Positions 1-8,311 of a stretch of DNA of 41,866 nucleotides are shown piece after piece. The stretch covers positions 1-41,866 of the forward strand of contig CAIMDZ010000050.1 of the NCBI GenBank assembly GCA_903839875.1. Reading direction: 5' to 3'. Source of the DNA: an uncultured Bacteroidota bacterium. GTDB lineage: Bacteria > Bacteroidota > Bacteroidia > Chitinophagales > Chitinophagaceae. The position numbers and the translations under genes are program-made. How positions within the stretch are numbered: the stretch's first letter is position 1; each line of letters starts with the position of its first letter. The notes beneath the pieces are model-generated. The model made no database searches and was not told the DNA's origin. It saw nothing but the letters and a program-made list of their open reading frames with translations.

Positions 1-138
1 AAATGAAATCAGAAGCAGGTGCATGGCAAACTCACCGGAACAATAAGGAAGCCAAAATAAAATGGCACTTCACCTGTGAGGATGCAAGGGTGAAATTATT
101 AAAACTTTATCCGTCAATTCATGCGTGACATGACACTA
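1..138 (+). mobile_element. Right end of an IS630-family insertion sequence (truncated by the window edge)
   Basis: The first ~138 bases hold the 3' end of a transposase reading frame (stop 126-128), followed within about 10 bases by a TA dinucleotide at 137-138. Sequence beyond that TA continues a different gene, the NHL-repeat protein on the minus strand, whose repeat pattern stays intact up to this point. IS630/Tc1-mariner elements insert at TA and often end just after the transposase stop, so the element edge is inferred to be at 136-138. The other end, its inverted repeat and the target duplication lie outside the window, so the exact boundary is not proven. Confidence 0.6.
3..128 (+). 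CDS. IS630-family transposase, C-terminal fragment (5' end off the window)
   Basis: An open frame enters from the left edge and ends at TGA 126-128, giving 41 visible residues. The end reads AWQTHRNN...IKWHFTCEDARVKL, then LKLYPSI. This matches the usual tail of IS630-family transposases, where a Trp-x-Phe, an ARxKL motif and LYP close the DDE domain. The catalytic DDE residues are upstream of the window and cannot be judged. The frame overlaps the 3' end of the minus-strand NHL gene, which takes its stop codon from inside the element. The family call rests only on this tail, so it is moderately sure. Confidence 0.65.
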   Translation: MKSEAGAWQTHRNNKEAKIKWHFTCEDARVKLLKLYPSIHA

Positions 139-770
139 GCGAGCTGTGCAAATCTAGCAGGTCCTCCATCGCCACCATACCATAATGATCCATCCCCTGC
201 AAATGTTGTGATAACACCAGCAGAATTAATTATTCTTATACGATTGTCCATGGGCTCAGCAATGTAAACATTTCCAGAAGTATCAACCGCTAAACCACTC
301 AGCATACCAAAGGATGCCGCAGTAGCCTGTCCTCCATCTCCCCCATAAGAAAACATTCCATTGCCTGCATAGGTAGTGATAATGCCAGTGCTGTCTACCT
401 TCCTTATATATGAAAATTTTTCTGCTATATATACATTGCCAAACTTATCCACAGCTACACTTACAGGCTGATTAAGCCCGGCTGCTGTAGCTGGACCACC
501 ATCCCCGCTATGAATACCTGATGCATTACCAGCTATGGTGGAAATAATTCCGGCCGGATTCACTTTTCTGATATGGCCGGTTCCCCATTCAGCGAAATAA
601 ATATTCCCTGCTTTATCGGTATAAATGCCCTCCGGACTTGACAACATAGCATTAATAGCAGGTCCGCCATCACCGCTATAACCACATGTATCATTACCTG
701 CAAACCTGATAATATACTGCGCATCTAAAAATAAGGGAAGGAAAATAAGTAGGAGTATTAAGTGCTTCAT
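114..770 (-). pseudogene. Secreted NHL-repeat protein, 3' part lost to an IS insertion
   Basis: The 218-residue frame starts with a signal peptide (about residues 1-17, cut after LDA before QYIIRFAG). It carries four GDGGPA-type NHL/beta-propeller repeats, each with an AVDxxGNVYIAE-like blade strand: GDGGPAINAMLSSPEGI, GDGGPATAAGLNQPVSV, GDGGQATAASFGMLSGL and a last one starting GDGGPARFAQLA. The fourth repeat stops after its first few residues, and the final SVMSRMN lies within the inferred IS630 end. Family members are normally longer, complete a propeller and in Bacteroidota often end in a T9SS sorting domain; none is seen here. It is therefore most likely a truncated, non-functional copy. 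The start and signal peptide look intact, so it may still be transcribed. Confidence 0.75.
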
Positions 771-971
771 AAGGCATATTATATATACTAAAGGTACTCA
801 TTGGACTACATAAAAGACGTATTATTTTAACATAATCTTGGGTGCGACAACTTATTTAAAAAAACCTTTCATGAAGCAGTGGGGTGATATAAAGTATGCT
901 GATTGTGGGCAAATGGTTGCCTGTCGCGGAAATAATAGCAGTATTCCGGCAAAGCATCTACAAGTGTCCCC

Positions 972-1055
972 ATATCAACAACAATTCAACATATCAACCT
1001 ATCAACTTATCAATCTATCAACTTATCAACTAAACAACCATTCAACCAATTAACC
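972..1055. repeat. 8-bp-period degenerate array (TATCAACN units) upstream of priA
   Basis: About nine consecutive 8-base units resemble TATCAACT: ATTCAACA, TATCAACC, TATCAACT, TATCAATC, TATCAACT, TATCAACT, AAACAACC, ATTCAACC, AATTAACC. The array ends 19 bases before the priA start codon. The same unit appears in reverse complement at 23470-23520, and a related array is at 6570-6615. The rest of the 304-base gap between the NHL gene and priA shows nothing else convincing; an open frame across the array is an artefact of the repeat. Confidence 0.85.
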
Positions 1056-1074
1056 AAACACCTATCTTGCACTT

Positions 1075-3516
1075 ATGTTCGCCGACATCATCCTCCCGCT
1101 CAATCTGCCACAACTCCTTACGTACGGTGTCCCGTTCGGGTTGCAGGACCAGGTGCGCCCCGGTATGCGGGTAGAGGTGACTTTAGGTAAGAACAAACAA
1201 TATGCCGGTATCATAGAACGCTTACACAACGAGAAGCCGGAGGCATACATGGTCAAGCCCATACGTGGGATAATTGATGAGGACCCGGTGGTAAATGATA
1301 AACAGCTGCAGTTCTGGCGCTGGATAACGCAATACTACCTGGCCGCCCCCGGCGAGGTAATGCAGGCCGCCCTCCCCGCCCACCTGAAAATGATGGGTGA
1401 AACCCGCCTTGAATGGATTGGCGACGATCACCAGGCATATCAATGGAGCAATGAAGCCTTTCCCGCTACCGAGGCTCTGCAAATGCGCAAAGAACTTACC
1501 ATCAGCGAACTTCGTGAATTAACAGGCATGCACCATTTTGCATCAGTACTCAATGAGCTGCTCGAGCATGAAGTGGTCCGGATCAATGAAAACCTCGAAA
1601 CCGCGTATCGCCCCCGAAGGGAAAAAATAGTTACCCTATCCAAACAATATGAAGACGAAAAAGAACTGATGGACCTGTTCAAAAAGCTCGAAAAAGCCCC
1701 TAAACAACTGGAACTTTTGATGGCATACATCGAACTATCCATGAAGCAGGGTATCGTAAAGCTGAACGACCTCCTCGACCGCGCCAATGCCTCCACCGCG
1801 CAGGCAAAAGCCCTTGCAGACAAAGAGATATTCATTATCGAAGAAAAAAATGTAGACCGACTCATTTATAAACCCGGCAAAGAGGCTAAGGAAATTGTCT
1901 TCACCCCCGCCCAGCAAACCGCCTACGACGAGCTGAACGAAGGCCTGAAAAATAAGAATGTTGCCGTACTCCATGGCGTCACCGGCAGCGGCAAAACCCT
2001 GCTCTATATTCATAAAATAAAAGAATGCCTTGCAGCAGGCAAGCAGGCAATACTCATGGTGCCTGAGATAGGCCTCACTACCCAACTCGTTAGCCGCCTC
2101 CATGCCTATTTCGGCGATATCCTCGGAGTTTACCATTCCCACTTCAGTAACAACGAACGCGTGGAGATCTGGGAAAAAGTGCGGAAAGGAAATTACAAAA
2201 TCGTAGCTGGACCACGCTCGGCCCTATGGCTTCCCTACTCCGATCTCGGCCTCATCATCACCGATGAAGAACACGACAGCTCCTACAAACAAAAAGACCC
2301 GTCGCCACGTTTTCATGCCCGTGATGCGGCAATTTATCTGGCCGGTTTGTTTGATGCAAAGGTGATCCTTGGCTCTGCGACGCCATCAGTCGAAACGCTG
2401 TTCAATGTACAACACCACAAGTATGCTTATGTAGCGCTCAAAGACCGCTACCTCGGCGTAAAGATGCCGGTAATAGAGATCATCAACGCCAAATCGCTGG
2501 AAACCGTAAAGCAGTTGGGTGTAAAGATGCTCACTCCCGAATTGCAGAAAGCCATGCTCGAAGCATTGCAGCAACGCAAGCAGGTGATACTCTTCCAGAA
2601 CCGTCGAGGCTATGCCCCCTTCCAGTTATGCACCGTGTGCGGATGGGTGCCCCAATGCAAGAACTGCTCTGTATCGCTTACCTATCACAAGAGCACTGAT
2701 AAACTGCATTGCCACTATTGCGGACTAAAATCAGCTATAGTACACACCTGCCCCCAATGCGGCAGTAACCGCCTTATCAGTAAAAGTTTCGGCACCGAAA
2801 AAATAGAGGAAGAAGTGCAACAGGTCTTCCCCGATGCCCGTGTAGCCCGCATGGATGTAGACAGCATGAGGGGCAAGCACAGCATGAAGGAACTGCTCGA
2901 CCAACTGGAAAAACGTAAAGTAGATATCCTGGTAGGCACACAAATGGTAGTAAAAGGCCTGGACTTTGCCTCGGTATCACTGGTAGGCATATTAAACGCT
3001 GACAGCCTCCTCAGCTATCCCGACTTCCGCGTGAACGAACGCGCCTTCCAGCTTATGGAGCAGGTAAGTGGCAGGGCAGGCCGGGTTGACGGTGCAGGCC
3101 GTGTGCTCATCCAGGCTTACAACCTGCAGCATCCGGTATTGCAATGGGTTAAAGACCATGATGTACATGCATTCTACACCAGCGAGATCAGGTACCGCGA
3201 ACACTTTGGGTATCCGCCTTACAGCCGCCTGATAAAAATTATCTTCAAACACCAGGACGAACCCAAAGCCATTGCCGCCGCCACCCTCATGGCCGAGGCA
3301 TTAAAATCAGTTAGCGGCATAATCGTGCAGGGTCCGGCCCCAGCCCTGGTCGCCCGTGTCCGCAATCTCTACATCCACGAGATCTGGATCAAATGCCCCC
3401 GCGACAATAAAACCCTCGACTCCGTAAAAGCCTTCATCAAAACCGAAAGGTCAAACATCCTTTCCAAACGCGGATATACCAACGTCCAGGTTATCTTTGA
3501 TGTGGACCCGATGTAA
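1075..3516 (+). CDS. priA: Primosomal protein N' (PriA replication-restart helicase)
   Basis: PriA is a superfamily 2 3'-to-5' DNA helicase that recognises stalled forks and reloads the replisome. The 813-residue protein has the N-terminal DNA-binding part beginning MFADIILPLNL, then a Walker A motif HGVTGSGKT near residue 300 and a DEEH Walker B box near residue 397. A zinc-binding insertion with paired cysteines (CTVC, CKNC, CHYC, CPQC) lies at about residues 519-562. The helicase C-terminal motifs GTQMVVKGLDF and QVSGRAGR follow. Length and order of domains are normal for PriA. The ATG is 19 bases after a TATCAAC array. A small lipoprotein gene follows 10 bases downstream on the same strand. 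Confidence 0.97.
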   Translation: MFADIILPLNLPQLLTYGVPFGLQDQVRPGMRVEVTLGKNKQYAGIIERLHNEKPEAYMVKPIRGIIDEDPVVNDKQLQFWRWITQYYLAAPGEVMQAALPAHLKMMGETRLEWIGDDHQAYQWSNEAFPATEALQMRKELTISELRELTGMHHFASVLNELLEHEVVRINENLETAYRPRREKIVTLSKQYEDEKELMDLFKKLEKAPKQLELLMAYIELSMKQGIVKLNDLLDRANASTAQAKALADKEIFIIEEKNVDRLIYKPGKEAKEIVFTPAQQTAYDELNEGLKNKNVAVLHGVTGSGKTLLYIHKIKECLAAGKQAILMVPEIGLTTQLVSRLHAYFGDILGVYHSHFSNNERVEIWEKVRKGNYKIVAGPRSALWLPYSDLGLIITDEEHDSSYKQKDPSPRFHARDAAIYLAGLFDAKVILGSATPSVETLFNVQHHKYAYVALKDRYLGVKMPVIEIINAKSLETVKQLGVKMLTPELQKAMLEALQQRKQVILFQNRRGYAPFQLCTVCGWVPQCKNCSVSLTYHKSTDKLHCHYCGLKSAIVHTCPQCGSNRLISKSFGTEKIEEEVQQVFPDARVARMDVDSMRGKHSMKELLDQLEKRKVDILVGTQMVVKGLDFASVSLVGILNADSLLSYPDFRVNERAFQLMEQVSGRAGRVDGAGRVLIQAYNLQHPVLQWVKDHDVHAFYTSEIRYREHFGYPPYSRLIKIIFKHQDEPKAIAAATLMAEALKSVSGIIVQGPAPALVARVRNLYIHEIWIKCPRDNKTLDSVKAFIKTERSNILSKRGYTNVQVIFDVDPM

Positions 3517-3526
3517 AAATGACAAT

Positions 3527-4132
3527 ATGGAAAGAACCAAACTATATAGCCTACTTGTTACTATAATCATCGTGATAACCAGTTCCTGCAACTATCATTC
3601 TTATATCGAGAAAGATCACAATGGAGTTAAACACAGATTAAGGGATTACAAATCCTATGACCTTCAACAAAGGTACAATGATAAAATGTTTATCAAATAT
3701 TGGTACAAACCAGGAAAATATTCCGTTGATTCTACATGCATATCAAAAACTGACTCCTTAGTGGATTGCGATTCAATAAAGGTTATTATTGGGCCTAACG
3801 CAAAAGATTACGCATCTGTTTTTACAAGTGGCCTTATCTCGTGCAAATTAATAAACAATCTATACGACCATAAGAATGGACCCCGACTAATAGATATTAA
3901 TACAGGCAAAGTGATCATTGATACTTCACCAAAGAGTTTTTGGATAGTTGATGTCCATCCTATGTCATACGTTAAAACTACTAAAAAACAGAAATTCTTT
4001 AAACTTCGAATTGAACAGTGTTGGTTTTACTTTGAGTTAACAAATGAAAAGGCAAAGAGGAAAATGAAGATGAAGGACTTTATTAAAGGAGCAACACTCA
4101 CCAGTTTTTTTAAAGGCAATTGTGAAATTTAA
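3527..4132 (+). CDS. Putative lipoprotein of unknown function
   Basis: The reading frame is open from inside priA, but the first ATG giving a sensible N-terminus is at 3527, ten bases after the priA stop. The 201-residue product starts MERTKLYSLLVTIIIVITSS followed by Cys, a basic n-region, hydrophobic core and lipobox SSC, so it is probably a lipid-anchored envelope protein. The mature part is polar, lysine-rich near the end and shows no domain I recognise. Its AT-rich codon use differs visibly from priA. Its stop overlaps the stop of the convergent small gene by four bases. Confidence 0.65.
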   Translation: MERTKLYSLLVTIIIVITSSCNYHSYIEKDHNGVKHRLRDYKSYDLQQRYNDKMFIKYWYKPGKYSVDSTCISKTDSLVDCDSIKVIIGPNAKDYASVFTSGLISCKLINNLYDHKNGPRLIDINTGKVIIDTSPKSFWIVDVHPMSYVKTTKKQKFFKLRIEQCWFYFELTNEKAKRKMKMKDFIKGATLTSFFKGNCEI

Positions 4133-4350
4133 AATCCAGCTTTCTTTTGCAATTGCTTTCTTTTGGCTGCCCATATTGATTTAGCATCTTCCAATGATGT
4201 AGTTGGTAATAGCTCCGCATCAGCAATCCATTTTCTGAATTCAACAATGCTTAGTTCTCTACCCGGTATGGCAAACGAAACTGTCCCTTTCTTCATTGAA
4301 AACACTTTTTTCCCCATGCTAATGCTTTGCATAAAGATAAAGAAAACCAT
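4129..4350 (-). CDS. Small conserved-looking protein of unknown function
   Basis: A 73-codon frame with several possible starts; MQSISMGKKVF (residue 7), MGKKVF (residue 12) and MKKGTVSFAI (residue 19) are all plausible, the last giving a 55-residue protein. The C-terminal part FRKWIADAELLPTTSLEDAK then SIWAAKRKQLQKKA looks like two amphipathic helices with a basic tail. Such small helical proteins are sometimes antitoxin-like, but no toxin gene is adjacent, so this is not claimed. It is divergent from the NUDIX gene and convergent with the lipoprotein gene. It could be a chance frame, but the amino-acid composition argues for a real product. Confidence 0.5.
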   Translation of the reverse strand: MVFFIFMQSISMGKKVFSMKKGTVSFAIPGRELSIVEFRKWIADAELLPTTSLEDAKSIWAAKRKQLQKKAGF

Positions 4351-4372
4351 CCAAACCCAAATAACCTTGTTT

Positions 4373-4380
4373 TATCTTTG
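4373..4380 (+). promoter_or_regulatory. Bacteroidota -7 element (TATCTTTG) for the NUDIX gene
   Basis: TATCTTTG matches the Bacteroidota consensus TAnnTTTG exactly and lies 7 bases before the NUDIX ATG. Transcription would then start at or within a few bases of the start codon, so the mRNA may be nearly leaderless. No good -33 TTTG box was found at the usual spacing, which weakens the call. Confidence 0.4.
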
Positions 4381-4387
4381 ACTCCTA

Positions 4388-4819
4388 ATGGAAAACCGCT
4401 TCAACATCCGCGTTTATGGCATCCTGCTCCACAAGGGCAAAATACTTATAAACGAAGAACTCATCCGCGAAAAGCTCATTACAAAATTCCCCGGTGGCGG
4501 CCTCCACTATGGTGAAGGAATTGCCGATTGCCTGAAACGTGAATGGAAAGAAGAACTGGACCTCGATATCAATATCCTCAGCCATTGCTACACCACCGAC
4601 TTCTTCCAGGCATCCGCCTACGACAACTCCCAGGTCATCAGTATTTATTATTGGGTATCCTCTGATAAAATCCCCGAAGTACTCATCAACCACATACCAA
4701 ACGAGCGCACCTTCTGGATGGACATAAAAGATGTCTCAAAAGACACTTTCACCCTTCCGATTGATAAAATTGTTGGTGGCATGTTGAAACAAATGAACGA
4801 ATCAAACATATTTAAGTGA
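4388..4819 (+). CDS. NUDIX hydrolase
   Basis: The 143-residue protein hydrolyses, by family, a nucleoside diphosphate linked to another group. The NUDIX box is visible at about residues 37-60: GGLHYGE, then GIADCLK, then REWKEELDL. It fits GX5EX7REUXEE, including the metal-binding REXXEE glutamates; the usual Gly after the EE pair is replaced by Asp. The beta-strand before the box ends FPGGG, as is usual. Substrate cannot be told from the sequence. The gene is isolated: a divergent small gene upstream and convergent porX downstream, with a palindromic CCCCT-type repeat in the 93-base gap. Confidence 0.9.
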   Translation: MENRFNIRVYGILLHKGKILINEELIREKLITKFPGGGLHYGEGIADCLKREWKEELDLDINILSHCYTTDFFQASAYDNSQVISIYYWVSSDKIPEVLINHIPNERTFWMDIKDVSKDTFTLPIDKIVGGMLKQMNESNIFK

Positions 4820-4886
4820 AAGCACAAAACAATTTCGCTCAATTGAAAAGCAAAAGAAGAGGGCTTGAACAACAATTCATTTCGTG

Positions 4887-4908
4887 GTCCCCTTCAGGGG
4901 TCAGGGGT
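4887..4908 (-). repeat. Dispersed palindromic CCCCTGA...AAGGGGAC repeat after porX
   Basis: Read on the minus strand this is ACCCCTGACCCCTGAA followed by GGGGAC, a short hairpin lying just behind the porX stop. A close copy is at 7113-7135, where it overlaps the end of the acetyltransferase gene. A weaker piece (CCTGAAGGGAC) lies near 22540, after uvrD. It may serve as a 3'-end hairpin for porX mRNA, but there is no long T-run. Confidence 0.6.
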
Positions 4909-4912
4909 GTTA

Positions 4913-6472
4913 CTACTTACTCTCCATCCTCACCACCGGAATAATCATCTCCTCCAGCGACACCCCTCCATGCTGAAAGGTATTCTTATAATAGTTCACA
5001 AAGTGGTTGTAGTTGTTTGGATAGCAAAGGAAAACATCCCCCTTAGCAAAAATGAAAGTGGAACTTACATTAGGCCTTGGTAATCCCGCAAACTTCGGGT
5101 CGCGGAATGCAAGCACGTCTTTTTCCTCATACTGCAGGTTGCGGCCATGCTTGTAGCGCAGATTGGTGGTAGTGGCGCGGTCGCCTATGCACTTGCTTGG
5201 TGTCTTCACACGCACGCTGCCATGGTCAGTGGTAAGCATTAACTGTATCCCTTTATCGGCTATCTTTTTCAAAGCCCTGTGCAAGGGCGAATGCTCAAAC
5301 CAGCTTACAGCAAGTGAGCGATAGGAAACCTCATCACCCGCCAGTTCCTTCAGCACCTCCATCTCTGTGCGCGCATGCGACAGCATATCGACAAAGTTGT
5401 AAACAATAACCGTCAGGTCGTTTGAAAGGCAATTATGAATATTGTCTTCCATGTTTTTGGCGTCATCGTTATTAGTGATCTTTATGTACTGCGTTTTCAG
5501 GTTATCCAGTTTCAGATGCTTCAACTGGTTCCTCAGGAAGTATTCTTCATACAAATTCTTACCGCCTTCCTCATCATCATTTTTCCATTCCACCGGAAAG
5601 TGCTGCTCAATATCTATCGGCAGCATTCCCGCGAAAATTGCATTGCGGCAATACTGCGTTGCAGTAGGCAATATGCTGTAAAACAGGTCGTCTTCTAAAA
5701 TCCGGAATGACTCTGTAATAATGGGTTGAAACGCCTTCCAGTGGTCAAGTCTTAAATTATCAATTACCACCAGCACAGTTGGCTTTCCCTGCTTCAGGAA
5801 CGGAGCTATTTTCTTCTCAAACACCCGGTGAGATAACAGCGGCCCCGTCTTACCATTATCCTTTATCCAGTTAGCATAATTCTTACTGATGTATTTGAAG
5901 AATTCCGTATTCGCTTCCTGTTTCTGGCTTTGCAGTATTTCCATCATTTCCTCGCTGTCACTCTTGCCCATCTCCAGTTCCCAGTATACCAGTTTCTTGT
6001 ATAGCTCCTTCCACTCCTCATGGTTCGGATTATTGCTCAGTGCCATAAACAGGTTCCTGAAATCCTTTTGATATTCTACAGTAGTCTTCTCAGATACCAG
6101 CCGCTTGCCGTCCATTATTTTTTTCAGCGACAATAATACCTGATTGGGGTTCACAGGCTTTATCAGGTAATCAGTGATCTGAGCACCCAGCGCGTCCTCC
6201 ATTATATTCTCAGCCTCGTTCTTTGTTATCATCACCACCGGCAATTGTGGCTGCATTTCTTTTATCCTGGTAAGTGTTTCCAGGCCGGTAAGACCGGGCA
6301 TGCTTTCATCAAGCAGCACAACGTCTACAATTTTTTCCTTCAGCAGTTCAAGCGCATCATAACCATTTGAAAGTGGAGTTACTGTGTATCCTTTGTTTTT
6401 CAAAAAAAGTATCTGGGACTTCAATGAATCTATCTCGTCATCCACCCATAGTATTTCGCCTTGTGTATTCAT
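4913..6472 (-). CDS. porX: PorX: response regulator with PglZ phosphatase/phosphodiesterase domain, T9SS regulator
   Basis: PorX controls type IX secretion gene expression in Bacteroidota together with the sensor kinase PorY and sigma factor SigP. The 519-residue protein has an N-terminal receiver domain: acidic DDE at 11-13, phospho-acceptor Asp55 in LLDESMPG, Thr83 and Lys105 in YLIKPVN. A helical linker follows, then a PglZ alkaline-phosphatase-like domain: metal-binding VIDNLRLDHW near 236-245, the nucleophile region LPTATQ near 268-273, TDHGSVRV, and HGGVSLEEMIIP close to the end. Length matches known PorX. No porY or T9SS core genes are adjacent, which is usual. The many T9SS cargo genes in this window are its likely regulatory context. 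Confidence 0.95.
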   Translation of the reverse strand: MNTQGEILWVDDEIDSLKSQILFLKNKGYTVTPLSNGYDALELLKEKIVDVVLLDESMPGLTGLETLTRIKEMQPQLPVVMITKNEAENIMEDALGAQITDYLIKPVNPNQVLLSLKKIMDGKRLVSEKTTVEYQKDFRNLFMALSNNPNHEEWKELYKKLVYWELEMGKSDSEEMMEILQSQKQEANTEFFKYISKNYANWIKDNGKTGPLLSHRVFEKKIAPFLKQGKPTVLVVIDNLRLDHWKAFQPIITESFRILEDDLFYSILPTATQYCRNAIFAGMLPIDIEQHFPVEWKNDDEEGGKNLYEEYFLRNQLKHLKLDNLKTQYIKITNNDDAKNMEDNIHNCLSNDLTVIVYNFVDMLSHARTEMEVLKELAGDEVSYRSLAVSWFEHSPLHRALKKIADKGIQLMLTTDHGSVRVKTPSKCIGDRATTTNLRYKHGRNLQYEEKDVLAFRDPKFAGLPRPNVSSTFIFAKGDVFLCYPNNYNHFVNYYKNTFQHGGVSLEEMIIPVVRMESK

Positions 6473-6569
6473 GTATATGTGCCTGTTTTTTATAATTGAC
6501 TTAAATTTATTACAATTTCGATTCCCGTTACTTTATTGCACCTCGGTTTAACGCAAATTTGGCACAACC

Positions 6570-6615
6570 ATTGAGTAATTGAGCAATTCAGTCATTGAGC
6601 CATTAATCAATTATT
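6570..6615. repeat. 8-bp-period degenerate array (ATTGAGNN units)
   Basis: Six 8-base units in a row: ATTGAGTA, ATTGAGCA, ATTCAGTC, ATTGAGCC, ATTAATCA and part of a sixth. It lies in the 194-base divergent gap between porX and the acetyltransferase. It has the same 8-base period as the arrays at 972-1055 and 23470-23520 but a different unit sequence. Confidence 0.75.
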
Positions 6616-6666
6616 TGGATAAACGTCCGCTACCCATTAGTATTGCATACAGAAAGTTAAAGAATC

Positions 6667-7128
6667 ATGCCCGCAGAAATTATTATCAGGAAAGCAACAG
6701 CAAATGACTGCCCGCGAATGATGGAATTGGTATATGAGCTGGCCGTATATGAGCGCGCTCCCCACGAAGTAACCGTTTCAATGGAGCATTTCATAGAAAG
6801 CGGTTTTGGGGCTAACCCGGTATGGTGGGCTTTTGTGGCTGAGGAAAACGGTATCATTCTCGGTTTTGCACTCTACTATATCCGTTATTCCACCTGGAAA
6901 GGCCAGAGAATGTATCTCGAAGATATACTGGTAACCGAGCCCGCCCGTGGCCGTGGCATCGGAAGCAGACTTATGGATGCATTAATTCAGGAAACAAAAG
7001 ACAGAAACTTCAGAGGCATGGTATGGCAGGTCCTCAACTGGAACGAACCCGCCCTGAACTTTTACCGCAAATACAACACAAAGTTCGATGATGAGTGGGT
7101 GAATGGAACATTACCCCTGAACCCCTGA
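6667..7128 (+). CDS. GNAT acetyltransferase, spermidine/diamine N1-acetyltransferase (SSAT)-like
   Basis: The 153-residue protein is a single GNAT domain that would transfer acetyl from acetyl-CoA to an amine. It shows the pattern of the SSAT subgroup: IIIRKATANDCPRMMELVYE at the start, ALYYIRYSTWKGQRMYLEDI in the middle, then the acetyl-CoA loop ARGRGIGSRL at about residues 97-106, and NEPALNFYRKY near the end. Polyamine or thialysine-type substrates are typical of the group, but specificity is not proven. The end of the gene runs into a dispersed repeat that supplies the TGA stop, so the last residues (LPLNP) may be repeat-derived. Confidence 0.88.
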   Translation: MPAEIIIRKATANDCPRMMELVYELAVYERAPHEVTVSMEHFIESGFGANPVWWAFVAEENGIILGFALYYIRYSTWKGQRMYLEDILVTEPARGRGIGSRLMDALIQETKDRNFRGMVWQVLNWNEPALNFYRKYNTKFDDEWVNGTLPLNP

Positions 7129-7135
7129 AAGGGAC
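7113..7135 (+). repeat. Dispersed CCCCTGAACCCCTGAAAGGGAC repeat overlapping a gene end
   Basis: This is the plus-strand counterpart of the repeat at 4887-4908, with two small differences. Bases 7126-7128 are the TGA stop codon of the acetyltransferase, so the repeat forms the gene's last codons. Confidence 0.6.
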
Positions 7136-7153
7136 TATTTATTAAAAATGAAG

Positions 7154-7186
7154 AACGTTGACAGCAGTGGCTTTCAGCGTTTTTTT
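7154..7186 (+). terminator. Intrinsic terminator after the SSAT-like gene
   Basis: AACGTTGACAG (7154-7164) pairs with CTTTCAGCGTT (7171-7181) with one G-U pair and one mismatch around a 6-base loop, and a run of seven Ts ends the hairpin. It sits 26 bases after the acetyltransferase stop. Confidence 0.8.
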
Positions 7187-7455
7187 GTGTCATTGGGGAC
7201 GGCACAGGGGACGGGTTAGCTAATAATTTTTACTTTCTTTAAATTATTTTCAAAGGCAAATATAACACTATTAAACTTTCAGATAAGCTGGACAGCCCCA
7301 TAAACATAAGAAACTATGAATCTTTTTGTCTGACCTTGTGATAGATATTGCCCTACTAATAAAGACCATGCAAAAACCATCTTTAGCACTACAACACAAG
7401 AGAAGTTCTTCCAGGGGTGATAAACAAAATAGTATGACTATTAGGTAATTCTTAT
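7187..7455. other. Gene-poor gap with a short GGGGACGG direct repeat
   Basis: Between the terminator and the PrsW-like gene there is no convincing gene. GGGGACGG occurs twice (7195-7202 and 7207-7214), a motif resembling short dispersed elements found in many genomes. A 62-codon minus-strand frame at 7271-7459 has no coding character and runs to the PrsW stop; it is not called. Confidence 0.4.
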
Positions 7456-8133
7456 TCACCTATTTGTAAGTAATTTAATATCCTTTATTCCAAGTCGCCA
7501 AAATTCAATTACTGTTATTGCAAAAAATATTATCAGAAAAAATAATAGTAATGGGTCGTCTGTAATTCTTAAATACATCAAAGGAAAGTCATAAGATCCA
7601 TGAAAAATGATAGGAATAAAAAAGCTTTTTCTAAGATATTTTCTCCTTTCTTCTGGTGTTCCGAATTTTGCTTTGGAAAAATAATAGCCCATTATAACCG
7701 CGCAAAAACCGTGCATAGGTACCGCTAATACTGCCCTTGTGACAGCAATGTTTAAACCGTGCTGATATAAATAAGTTATGTTTTCAATTAACGCTAAACC
7801 TAATGAAACAAAAACAGCATAAATTATACCGCTATAATAGTGATCAAAACTATTTTTCTTCCAAATGATTAAATAAAGAATTGAAAATTTAGCCAATTCT
7901 TCAGGTAAGGCGGCATTCAAAAAAGATCTGCCAAAAGTGTTTAGAAAATGATTGCTGATTTGATTTATAAAAATCATTCCTATCAACTCAAAAATAAAGG
8001 CCGAAAAATAAGCAAGGAAACCTCCAAGGAAGCAATATATCAATAATTTTATGGGTACATTTATGTGATCCCTATGATATACCAGGAATAGGAAAATAAT
8101 AACAGGAGTAATAGAAGAAAGTAGAAAAGTCAT
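7456..8133 (-). CDS. PrsW-family intramembrane metalloprotease
   Basis: A 225-residue membrane protein with about seven hydrophobic segments. It carries the conserved PrsW signatures: a glutamate pair in PEELAK (residues 78-79), the IEN motif (116-118), PMHG (His141) and HGSYDF (His178). In Bacillus, PrsW cuts the anti-sigma factor RsiW, so a role in cleaving a membrane regulator is possible here, but no anti-sigma factor gene is in the window. It is a single gene flanked by non-coding DNA. Codon use is AT-rich compared with priA or nrdJ. The family is certain from the motifs; the substrate is unknown. Confidence 0.88.
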   Translation of the reverse strand: MTFLLSSITPVIIFLFLVYHRDHINVPIKLLIYCFLGGFLAYFSAFIFELIGMIFINQISNHFLNTFGRSFLNAALPEELAKFSILYLIIWKKNSFDHYYSGIIYAVFVSLGLALIENITYLYQHGLNIAVTRAVLAVPMHGFCAVIMGYYFSKAKFGTPEERRKYLRKSFFIPIIFHGSYDFPLMYLRITDDPLLLFFLIIFFAITVIEFWRLGIKDIKLLTNR

Positions 8134-8311
8134 TGCATAATATTACTTAGTGACTTTTTTCTAAAAATAACTGTCCACGTTGACCTCTATTATTCCACAA
8201 TACTTGAAGGTATCATTATACAGAAACCCGTGAATATCTTCTGATGTTGCCTTTTGCTCTTAAAATACCAACGGACCACTATAGCGACTGCTGGTACAGA
8301 AGGCACAATAG

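Noticed and set aside
838..1053. 71-codon plus-strand open frame
   Set aside because: Its second half is the TATCAAC array read as protein (repeated STYQLINL-like residues); the first half has no coding character or start signal.
4129..4350. Antitoxin of a toxin-antitoxin pair
   Set aside because: Size and helical composition fit, but neither neighbour (lipoprotein, NUDIX hydrolase) resembles a toxin and they are not co-oriented.
7271..7459. 62-codon minus-strand frame after the PrsW-like gene
   Set aside because: No coding character, no ribosome-binding site, and composition like random AT-rich DNA.
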